Positions 8,504 to 15,510 of a stretch of 64,000 nt of DNA are shown here, piece by piece; position 1 is the first letter of the stretch, and the number at the start of each line of letters is the position of its first letter. Source of the DNA: CBFHSF01 sp965661055 (GTDB taxonomy: Bacteria > Bacteroidota > Bacteroidia > Flavobacteriales > Schleiferiaceae). The stretch spans positions 83,517 to 147,516 of the forward strand of contig CBFICS010000005.1 of the NCBI GenBank assembly GCA_965661055.1, written 5' to 3'. A program made the translations under genes and the position numbers. The notes beneath the pieces are model-generated. The model searched no databases and was not told where the DNA came from. It was given only the letters and a program-made list of their open reading frames with translations.

Positions 8504-8614
8504 TAAAGCTATCACACTTTATCAAACCCAAACTATTATGAAATGTAGTTCTCTCGAACACTGTAAAAGTACAATGGGTCTATGCTTTAAAACCTGATAT
8601 AAGTCATGACCGAC

Positions 8615-9226
8615 TTACTTTTTCATTTTTTGGTGATATTGTACTCCGGCCCTTATTTCTACTTTTAGGTAGTTTTCATCGGGCACAATGGGACAGCTAA
8701 ACCTCGTATCATAAGCACAGTAAGGATTGTAGGCTTTATTGAAGTCAACAAGAATGGTTGTTTCGCCTTGGGCTGGAAGTTCTGCCTCAACATATCTTCC
8801 ACCGCCATAAGTGCTTTCTCCATTGGTAAAGTCTGCAAACGGAATGAATAAGTAATCTTCAAATCCCGGTCTATTTAATAATGACATATTTTGGTATGCT
8901 GTCAGTCGCAAACTATCTTCCCCTAGCGCAAAATCTATAAACCCCGCCCTTCTATATTTTGGTTTTCGTTGGGTAGATGTCGGCATCTCAAATACTTCTT
9001 GGTCCATTAATGGAGTCCACTTGGCAACCATTCTATAGTTGCTATCTATTGTAAAAAATGGCAAAGAGTCAAATTCAGTTACTTGATCCTTTGGCAAGGG
9101 AGATTTAGCAGGATCTTTAAATTTAATATTTTCTGATTTTCTATATTCTAAAATGGTCTCATGATACGTTTGCGCCCCTAAGGGAAAGGCACTCAAAAAA
9201 ACCATAATTATCAGATAAATCCTCAT
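8615..9226 (-). CDS. DUF1684 domain exported protein
   Basis: 203-residue protein with a signal peptide (MRIYLIIMVFLSAFPLGAQ) and a DUF1684 domain. The hallmark is the block DFNKAYNPYCAYDTRFSCP near residues 160-180, followed by PDENYLKVEIRAG, which contains two conserved cysteines and a conserved Asn-Pro-Tyr. The biochemical role of the family is unknown. It is divergent from rdgB with only 23 bases between start codons, and a terminator follows it at 8476-8503, so it is a single-gene unit. Confidence 0.85.
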   Translation of the reverse strand: MRIYLIIMVFLSAFPLGAQTYHETILEYRKSENIKFKDPAKSPLPKDQVTEFDSLPFFTIDSNYRMVAKWTPLMDQEVFEMPTSTQRKPKYRRAGFIDFALGEDSLRLTAYQNMSLLNRPGFEDYLFIPFADFTNGESTYGGGRYVEAELPAQGETTILVDFNKAYNPYCAYDTRFSCPIVPDENYLKVEIRAGVQYHQKMKK

Positions 9227-9249
9227 ACCTTTACTTTTAAATTTGTTGT

Positions 9250-9822
9250 ATGAAGATAGTCCTTGCCACGCAGAATCAAAATAAAATTAAGGAAATAAAA
9301 AATGCCTTACCTCAATACAACATTGTTGGGATTGACGAGCTTAACATTCGTGAAGAGTTACCAGAAAACCAAAACACCCTAGAGGGAAACGCTTTAGAAA
9401 AGGCCCATTACGTATTTAACAATTTTGGTGTAGCGTGCTTTGCCGATGACTCAGGACTTGAAATTGAAGCGCTACAAAATGAGCCTGGAGTGTTTTCTGC
9501 TAGATATGCCGGACCTCAAAGAAGCGACGACGACAACATGAACTTGGTTCTTGACAAACTGAGCAACCTCAACCATAGAAATGCGCAGTTTAGAACCGTC
9601 ATAGCCTATGTAGGTGAAAATATTGAAAAAACCTTTGAAGGAACTGTCAAGGGAACAATAACTACTGAAAAACGTGGAGAAAACGGGTTTGGTTATGATC
9701 CTATTTTTGTCCCTGAAGGATTTTCAAAAACCTTTGCTGAAATGACTATGGAGGAAAAAGGAAAAATTAGTCACAGAAAAAAGGCGGTAGAAAAATTTAT
9801 TCAGTGGGTAGAGATGCATTAA
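9250..9822 (+). CDS. rdgB: Non-canonical purine NTP pyrophosphatase (RdgB/HAM1)
   Basis: House-cleaning enzyme that hydrolyses dITP, ITP and XTP to monophosphates. 190 residues, normal length. The N-terminal nucleotide loop LATQNQNKIKEI (usually LATxNxxK), the metal site FADDSGLEIEAL, the block PGVFSARYAG, and the C-terminal base-recognition part GFGYDPIF followed by SHRKKA are all in place. It is convergent with rsmD and overlaps it by 26 bases at the 3' ends. Confidence 0.94.
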   Translation: MKIVLATQNQNKIKEIKNALPQYNIVGIDELNIREELPENQNTLEGNALEKAHYVFNNFGVACFADDSGLEIEALQNEPGVFSARYAGPQRSDDDNMNLVLDKLSNLNHRNAQFRTVIAYVGENIEKTFEGTVKGTITTEKRGENGFGYDPIFVPEGFSKTFAEMTMEEKGKISHRKKAVEKFIQWVEMH

Positions 9823-10342
9823 AGAAAGAGAAGCGGACTTTACCGTATTTTCTCATTTCTATAAAGTGAGGATGTTCATCAAAAGAACGTTGATTATCGT
9901 GTTCAAAAATTAAATATCCCCCTTCGTTCACCAATTGTTTTTCAATTATTATTTCTAATAATTCTGGGTACTTTTCAAAATCATAAGGCGGATCAGCAAA
10001 AACGATGTCCCAAGTTCTATGGGCTCTTTTCACAAATTGAACACAGTCATCTTTAAATACATCAATTTCAAAATCTAATGAATCTGAAGTTTTCTTAATA
10101 AACCGAACACAGTTGTTGTTTTGATCAACCGCCGTTACAGATTTTGAACCTCGGGCAGCAAACTCATAGCTAATGTTTCCTGTGCCAGAAAACAAGTCTA
10201 ACACAGATACCTCGTCAAAGTAAATATCATTGTTTAAAATATTAAACAAGGCTTCTTTAGCCGCATCTGTTGTGGGTCTTACCGGTAAATTTTTAGGGGC
10301 ACGTAACTGTTTACCCTTATGGTTTCCACTTATGATGCGCAT
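9797..10342 (-). CDS. rsmD: 16S rRNA (guanine966-N2)-methyltransferase RsmD
   Basis: Class I SAM-dependent methyltransferase acting on G966 (E. coli numbering) of 16S rRNA in the assembled 30S subunit. Starts MRIISGNHKGKQLRAP, and has RPTTDAAKEALFNIL, SAM loop DLFSGTGNISYEFAARG, and catalytic motif IV DPPYDF. 181 residues, full length. Its start lies 13 bases inside the end of the DUF3822 gene, so it is third in a minus-strand operon. Confidence 0.93.
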   Translation of the reverse strand: MRIISGNHKGKQLRAPKNLPVRPTTDAAKEALFNILNNDIYFDEVSVLDLFSGTGNISYEFAARGSKSVTAVDQNNNCVRFIKKTSDSLDFEIDVFKDDCVQFVKRAHRTWDIVFADPPYDFEKYPELLEIIIEKQLVNEGGYLIFEHDNQRSFDEHPHFIEMRKYGKVRFSFFNASLPTE

Positions 10343-11172
10343 GAATGAGAAATAAAATTAATGAAGAATGCGTGAGGAGGTATTTGACTAAATGAGCTGC
10401 TGTACTTGTACTGCGAAGGATAGGGTTCAAACATAGCTTTTACCCCATATCCCGAAATCAGTTTTTCACCTGCTTTGGTCATCTCAATATCTCCAGAAAA
10501 AACAACCTCAACTTCATCAGGCTTCAAACCATATTGGTCAATAACAGCCAAAATGTAATATGAAATATCTTGCTCAGAAGTCAAGACAAATTGATTACTC
10601 AATTGAAGTTTTCCTTCATTTACATAAACCAACGATATGGTTTTACCGGTAATACTAGCATAGATTTTATGTCCTGGTTTATATCGCGACTCACCCAAAA
10701 CCCCTTCCGTGAAAACGGCCTGAGAACTCATCACGTTAACATTCTTGAACAATCTATTTACATGTGAGCTTAGTTGACTGTGACTGTTTGAAAGAAAAAC
10801 CGCTTTAGCCGAATGAATCTTCTCCACTTGAATACTATCAGAAGAAACGTAATTCAAGGTTGATTGATTGAGCCATTCACTTTTTCTAGTTTCATCAAAC
10901 AAAACCTCAGGAACAAAAACACCTGACGGCCTACTCTCTATCAGCGTTACCGTATCGTAATCGCCTTCAAACTGATCTAAATGAGAAGCTGCTTCAATGG
11001 CATCATGCGCAATGTAATCTGCCAATAATATAAACTTATTGATGTCTTTGCGAAGTACACAAAAAGAAAGTCCACCTTCATACCTAAAGATGGACAAATG
11101 ACAATCTTTATCTTGGGTTGAGTCTAAGATAGAATCAACAGCCTCAATAATGTTATTATTTCCAATTACCAC
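10330..11172 (-). CDS. DUF3822 family protein
   Basis: 280-residue protein of the DUF3822 family, found mainly in Bacteroidota. No signal peptide. The fold looks like an actin/HSP70-type ATPase relative (an early block CHLSIFRYEGGLSFCVL and a late VEVVFSGDIEM segment), but the ATP-binding residues cannot be confirmed by eye and no function is established. Translation must start at the GTG at 11172 or later, because an in-frame stop lies six codons upstream; the start overlaps the upstream gene by 17 bases. Constant linkage to rsmD suggests a housekeeping role. Confidence 0.8.
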   Translation of the reverse strand: MVIGNNNIIEAVDSILDSTQDKDCHLSIFRYEGGLSFCVLRKDINKFILLADYIAHDAIEAASHLDQFEGDYDTVTLIESRPSGVFVPEVLFDETRKSEWLNQSTLNYVSSDSIQVEKIHSAKAVFLSNSHSQLSSHVNRLFKNVNVMSSQAVFTEGVLGESRYKPGHKIYASITGKTISLVYVNEGKLQLSNQFVLTSEQDISYYILAVIDQYGLKPDEVEVVFSGDIEMTKAGEKLISGYGVKAMFEPYPSQYKYSSSFSQIPPHAFFINFISHSCAS

Positions 11173-11767
11173 TAATCGTCGGTTCGGTTAATGATCCCAC
11201 AGTTAATGAATATCCTGGGTTAATGTAATTTTCATATTTGTTGCTCACGTCAGAGAAGATAACTTTTTCTGAAGCTGAAGCTTCAAACACATCAACCATA
11301 ATTCCACCTCTGTCAAGCTTAGAGGCTGCTAAAGAAAATTCTACATCCGTTCCAGGAATGTATCTCATTGAGTTTGCATCAAAATCTGATGGAAAAGCCT
11401 CTATGGTTCCCCTTACAGGCTCTTTACCTAAAACTCTTTCAATAACAGAGTCTTTGTTCATGTCTTTCTGAAACAACTTGTTGTACTCCATAAAAGAAGT
11501 ATCCTTTCTTTCAATAATGGTAATATGACCTGTGTCAATAAAGTTGATCAACACATCTAAATCTCCTGTATATGATCCATACTGAGTTTTATACGCCAAC
11601 TCTGCTTCTCTAATGTTCTCTAAAGTAGATTTAACCTTATCAAACCTTTGATTTTTTAATTTTCCAAAACTGATAGGCTCCATAATTACAGCGTAAATCA
11701 TGTAAGCTAAAAATACGGCAACTACACCTAAGACTAATTGAACTATCTTTAATGTCTGTTTTTTCAT
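11156..11767 (-). CDS. Single-pass membrane protein of unknown function
   Basis: 203 residues with one N-terminal transmembrane helix (about residues 8-30, VQLVLGVVAVFLAYMIYAV) and a periplasmic remainder. After the helix comes a coiled, pilin-like stretch (FDKVKSTLENIREAELAYKTQYGSY split over residues 41-66) that recalls the helix-plus-loop start of type IV pilin-like or secreted pseudopilin proteins, but no prepilin peptidase site is present. First gene of the operon with DUF3822 and rsmD. I do not recognise a named family. Confidence 0.65.
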   Translation of the reverse strand: MKKQTLKIVQLVLGVVAVFLAYMIYAVIMEPISFGKLKNQRFDKVKSTLENIREAELAYKTQYGSYTGDLDVLINFIDTGHITIIERKDTSFMEYNKLFQKDMNKDSVIERVLGKEPVRGTIEAFPSDFDANSMRYIPGTDVEFSLAASKLDRGGIMVDVFEASASEKVIFSDVSNKYENYINPGYSLTVGSLTEPTISGNWK

Positions 11768-11803
11768 CGTTAATAAGGCTTTTTTAAGCTTTTTGAATCA
11801 TGA

Positions 11804-11811
11804 CAAACTTA
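11804..11811 (-). promoter_or_regulatory. Predicted -7 element for the membrane protein-DUF3822-rsmD operon
   Basis: Minus strand reads TAAGTTTG, matching TAnnTTTG, 37 bases upstream of the first ATG. The -33 TTG is not exact (TTT at about the right distance), so strength is uncertain. Confidence 0.4.
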
Positions 11812-11873
11812 CAATTTTTTTTCCACCTTAAAATTTTTTTTCACCAGTTCAAGTTCTCACTTTTACACTCACA

Positions 11874-13298
11874 ATGAGCGAGCAAAAAAAATCTATATAC
11901 ACGGAGTTGGTCCAACGGTTTAAATTTGAACCAACTACACAGCAAAATGAACTATTAATTCATTTAAGTCAGTATTTAGAAAGCCCCTTTAGGCCCAGTG
12001 CATTTGTGTTAAAAGGGTTTGCAGGTACCGGAAAAACAACATTAGTTAGCACTTTAGTTAACACTCTGCCAACATTAGATACTCAAGTTGTATTGCTAGC
12101 TCCTACCGGAAGAGCAGCAAAGGTCATTACTCAGTATACTCAAAAGCCTGCTTTTACCATTCACAAATTCATATATCACCCTCCCAAAAAGGGACAAGGA
12201 TTTGGACAATTTAAAACCAGACCCAACAAAGGGAAGGATGTTTTATTTATCGTTGATGAGGCTTCCATGATTTCTGATAAATCGCAAGGAAACCAACTTG
12301 ACGGAAGCTCTCTCTTAGACGATTTAATATCTTTTGTCAAAGATGGCGTCCGATGTAAGTTGTTGTTAATCGGTGATACGGCCCAGCTTCCTCCGGTGGG
12401 AAGTATTGATAGTCCGGCCCTTGACCCAGAAAAGCTAGAAAGAGAATTTGACCTTGAGGTATCTGATTTTATGCTTACCCAGGTAATTAGACAAGCCAGT
12501 GATTCTGCTATTTTAGAAAACGCTACCGAAATTAGAGGTCTTCAAGAAAGTGACCACAACATCACTCCTCAATTTTCTCTAGGTCCTGATGTTATCAGGT
12601 TGGTTGATGGTTATGATATTGAAGAAGCCCTCTCAAAATCATACTCTGATGGCAACACAGAAGAAACCACCTTTATTGTACGATCAAACAAAAGGGCCAA
12701 CCAATACAACCAACAAATAAGATCTAGAGTACTTTGGAAGGAAGACGAAATATCTGCCGGAGACAACCTCATGGTGGTGAAAAACAATTATTTCTGGATT
12801 TCTGAAAAAAGTAAACCGGGCTTTATTGCCAATGGTGACATCATTGAAGTTTTAGAACTTAGAAACAGAAATTCACTCTATGGTTTTGACTTCGCAGATG
12901 CTACGGTAAAATTGGTTGACTACCCCAATGAGCCAGCCTTTGAAACAAAATTATTGCTCAACACGCTTTCTGTAGATGGTCCTGCACTTCCCTATGAAGA
13001 TTCTAAAAGACTTTTTGAGCAAATTGAAGAAGAACACCAAGACATCCCACATAAGTGGAAAAGATATCAAGCCATTTCTAACAGTCCGTATTTAAACGCA
13101 CTACAAGTTAAATTTTCATATGCCGTAACTTGTCACAAAGCACAAGGGGGCCAATGGAAAAATGTTTTTATTGAGCAGAGCTACCTTCCCGATGGAGTAA
13201 ACAAAGACTATCTTAGGTGGTTATATACAGCATTCACAAGGGCTTCAGAAAAAGTGTTCCTCATAGGGTTTTCTGAAGATTACTTTGCCGATTTATAA
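11874..13298 (+). CDS. RecD-like ATP-dependent DNA helicase (superfamily 1)
   Basis: 474-residue SF1 helicase resembling the helicase half of RecD/Dda. Walker A GFAGTGKTT is at residues 48-56; Walker B with motif II is IVDEASMIS; motif III is LIGDTAQLPPVGS; the C-terminal motif V/VI region has YAVTCHKAQGGQW and RWLYTAFTRASEK. It lacks the long N-terminal domain of RecD2, so it is the short Dda-like form common in Bacteroidota. It leads a plus-strand group with an acyltransferase, lgt and a DUF192 gene (8-base gap to the next start). Likely role in DNA repair or replication restart. Confidence 0.88.
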   Translation: MSEQKKSIYTELVQRFKFEPTTQQNELLIHLSQYLESPFRPSAFVLKGFAGTGKTTLVSTLVNTLPTLDTQVVLLAPTGRAAKVITQYTQKPAFTIHKFIYHPPKKGQGFGQFKTRPNKGKDVLFIVDEASMISDKSQGNQLDGSSLLDDLISFVKDGVRCKLLLIGDTAQLPPVGSIDSPALDPEKLEREFDLEVSDFMLTQVIRQASDSAILENATEIRGLQESDHNITPQFSLGPDVIRLVDGYDIEEALSKSYSDGNTEETTFIVRSNKRANQYNQQIRSRVLWKEDEISAGDNLMVVKNNYFWISEKSKPGFIANGDIIEVLELRNRNSLYGFDFADATVKLVDYPNEPAFETKLLLNTLSVDGPALPYEDSKRLFEQIEEEHQDIPHKWKRYQAISNSPYLNALQVKFSYAVTCHKAQGGQWKNVFIEQSYLPDGVNKDYLRWLYTAFTRASEKVFLIGFSEDYFADL

Positions 13299-13306
13299 AG
13301 AATTGT

Positions 13307-13864
13307 ATGAAAAAACTAATTGCAAAACTGGTTTTTACCCTAGCAGGTTGGAAATTTAAGTTATCTATAGACCTTTCTAAAGTCAAAAGATCTGTAATGA
13401 TTGCGGCACCGCATACCAGCAATTGGGACCTGATTTTCGCTCTCGGCGGATTTTGGTTAATGGGTGTTGACGTTAGGTACTTTATTAAACAAAAGTACAC
13501 GCAAGGACCTTTTGGCTTTTTCTTTAAATATACCGGAGCCATTGGGGTTAACCAAAGTCAAAATACCAACTTAACAGAATACGCCATCAAACTCTTTGAA
13601 GAAAGAAAGAACTTGGTACTGCTAGTGCCAGCAGAAGGAACGAGAAAAAGGGTAGAAAAATGGAGGACTGGCTTTTATAGAATTGCCACGCAGGCTAAGG
13701 TACCGGTAACCTTGGGATATTTAGACTACAAGCTAAAAATTGCTGGGGTAAAGGAAATAATCTATCCAACCGAAAACTTTCAAAATGACATGGCGCAAAT
13801 AGAAGCCGTTTACAAAAATATTCAAGGTAAATTCCCTGAACGCTACAACCAGAAGATTTACTAA
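13307..13864 (+). CDS. Lysophospholipid/1-acylglycerol-3-phosphate acyltransferase family protein
   Basis: 185-residue acyltransferase of the PlsC fold. HTSNWD at residues 36-41 is the His-X4-Asp catalytic motif and PAEGTRKR at 108-115 is the substrate-binding block. This short form, lacking an N-terminal membrane helix, is a subgroup distinct from the longer PlsC-like gene at 3216-3989. It begins 8 bases after the helicase stop and ends 22 bases before lgt, so it is probably part of that operon. The lysolipid substrate is unknown. Confidence 0.82.
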   Translation: MKKLIAKLVFTLAGWKFKLSIDLSKVKRSVMIAAPHTSNWDLIFALGGFWLMGVDVRYFIKQKYTQGPFGFFFKYTGAIGVNQSQNTNLTEYAIKLFEERKNLVLLVPAEGTRKRVEKWRTGFYRIATQAKVPVTLGYLDYKLKIAGVKEIIYPTENFQNDMAQIEAVYKNIQGKFPERYNQKIY

Positions 13865-13886
13865 ATTCGCTGCAATAATTCCAGCT

Positions 13887-14957
13887 ATGCACACATTTTT
13901 AACGTTTACTTGGGCCTTAGACAATGGATTAGATCTTGGCTTTTTTACCTTGAGATATTATAGCCTACTTTTTGCCGTAGGGTTCATTCTGGGTTTTCAA
14001 GTCATGAAGAAAATTTTCAAGGCAGAAAAAACTCCTTTAGATCAACTTGACCAGCTTCTCACTTATATGGTTATTTCCACTGTCGTGGGAGCTAGATTAG
14101 GTCATGTCTTTTTTTACCAATGGGACTATTACAGTCAACATCCCGTAGAAATTTTTAAAGTTTGGGAAGGCGGACTAGCCAGTCATGGAGCCGCTATCGC
14201 TATTATTCTAGGCCTGATTATCTACTCTAAAAAAGTAAGTAAGAAAAGTGTTTTATGGATTCTAGACCGGGTGGTGATTACCGTTGCTTTAGCAGGAGCC
14301 TTTATTCGTTTCGGGAATTTTACCAATAGTGAGATTTACGGTAAAATGGCTAATTCAAGTATTGAAACGGTATTTATCCAACCTACGGAACAGTCGTTTT
14401 TGGGATATTTAGGGGATAATCTCTCTGAAGTTGAATTTTCTAAAACAGAAAATCAATTAATTACTGACTCTTTAATTTACCCAGAGTATAAAGTAACCCT
14501 TACCCTTAGCGATCAAGCAGATATTGACGCAACTTCTAGAGTCATTGATAGTAAAATCAAGAAACTTATTAGCCTTGAAGACAACGATAATCTTAACTTT
14601 TTCTTTTTAGAAGACAGAAACAATGAAATCGTAAACAATAAAACGATTGTTACCTATGGTTATGGGGTTCCAAGGTATCCAACTCAACTCATTGAGTCTT
14701 TTGGTTACCTTTTAATTTTCATTTTATTGTTTTTACAATTTTGGAAAACTGACGTTAAAAACCAGCTGGGTTCTTTGTTTGGTCAATTTTTAATCACCGT
14801 TTTTGGGTTTAGATTCTTTGTAGAATATCTAAAAGCAAACCAAGTGGCCTTTGAATCTAACATGGACTTGAACATGGGACAATGGCTCAGCATACCTCTC
14901 GTTTTATTAGGACTTTTTTTTATTTTAAAACCTCTACTTAACAAAAACAAATCATGA
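13887..14957 (+). CDS. lgt: Prolipoprotein diacylglyceryl transferase Lgt
   Basis: Inner-membrane enzyme that transfers diacylglyceryl from phosphatidylglycerol to the lipobox cysteine of prolipoproteins. The essential His is in WEGGLASHGA (His100) and the essential Arg in GAFIRFGNFTNSEIYG (Arg141). 356 residues, longer than the usual 260-290 because of an insert between about residues 153 and 250, after which PTQLIES and the last helices resume; such an insert is common in Bacteroidota Lgt. Its stop overlaps the DUF192 gene start by 4 bases (ATGA). It serves the many lipoproteins of the organism, including those at 649-3127. Confidence 0.93.
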   Translation: MHTFLTFTWALDNGLDLGFFTLRYYSLLFAVGFILGFQVMKKIFKAEKTPLDQLDQLLTYMVISTVVGARLGHVFFYQWDYYSQHPVEIFKVWEGGLASHGAAIAIILGLIIYSKKVSKKSVLWILDRVVITVALAGAFIRFGNFTNSEIYGKMANSSIETVFIQPTEQSFLGYLGDNLSEVEFSKTENQLITDSLIYPEYKVTLTLSDQADIDATSRVIDSKIKKLISLEDNDNLNFFFLEDRNNEIVNNKTIVTYGYGVPRYPTQLIESFGYLLIFILLFLQFWKTDVKNQLGSLFGQFLITVFGFRFFVEYLKANQVAFESNMDLNMGQWLSIPLVLLGLFFILKPLLNKNKS

Positions 14958-15469
14958 ACAAGGGAAGAAAATTATTAGCTGTAATTACACTTTTAGCTTT
15001 TGTGGCTTGGCTGTTGTTTACTGTACTTTCTCCAGGTTCAACTAGCAAACCCAAAAAAGTTAAAGGCCAGAAAGAATATGTTCCACCCTTTAGACATGAT
15101 GGCAATGGTGTGCTAATTTCAGAAACAGGAGACACTTTAGCAGCCCTTGAGTTAGAATTTGCAAAAACCATAGAGGCAAAAGAGTACGGAATGATGTACC
15201 GAAGAAACATGAAAACCAATCGTGGCATGCTCTTTTTTATGGGCGAAATGCGCTTTCAGTCTTTTTGGATGAAAAACACGTATGTTCCTTTAGACATCAT
15301 TTACATTGATGATCAGTTTTCTATCGTGAGTATTCAAAAAAATGCTAGACCCCTTAACGAAACTTCATTGCCTTCAGAAGGTCCTGCTAGTTACGTTTTA
15401 GAAATTAATGCGGGTCTCTCTGATAAATGGGGACTGAAACCCGGAACGAAACTCAGTTTATACGAATAA
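14954..15469 (+). CDS. DUF192 domain membrane-anchored protein
   Basis: 171 residues with one N-terminal membrane anchor (about residues 6-26) and a periplasmic DUF192 domain: AKEYGMMYRRNM, GMLFFMG, FWMKNTYVPLDIIYID and the end block LEINAGLSDKWGLKPG. The domain is a small beta-barrel of unknown function. Co-translated with lgt through an ATGA overlap and followed by a terminator at 15471-15494, so it is last in the operon. Confidence 0.88.
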   Translation: MNKGRKLLAVITLLAFVAWLLFTVLSPGSTSKPKKVKGQKEYVPPFRHDGNGVLISETGDTLAALELEFAKTIEAKEYGMMYRRNMKTNRGMLFFMGEMRFQSFWMKNTYVPLDIIYIDDQFSIVSIQKNARPLNETSLPSEGPASYVLEINAGLSDKWGLKPGTKLSLYE

Positions 15470-15470
15470 A

Positions 15471-15494
15471 AAAAGCGGCCAAAGGCCGCTTTTT
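15471..15494. terminator. Bidirectional rho-independent terminator
   Basis: Perfect stem AAGCGGCC / GGCCGCTT with an AAA loop, flanked by an A-run on one side and a T-run on the other. It can end both the lgt-DUF192 transcript (plus) and the M1 peptidase transcript (minus), whose stops are only 42 bases apart. Confidence 0.9.
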
Positions 15495-15510
15495 TTTGCT
15501 TCATCTACAA

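Noticed and set aside
12000..13298. RecD2 as the name of the helicase
   Set aside because: The long N-terminal domain of RecD2 is missing at 474 residues, so it is kept as RecD-like (Dda type) without a symbol.
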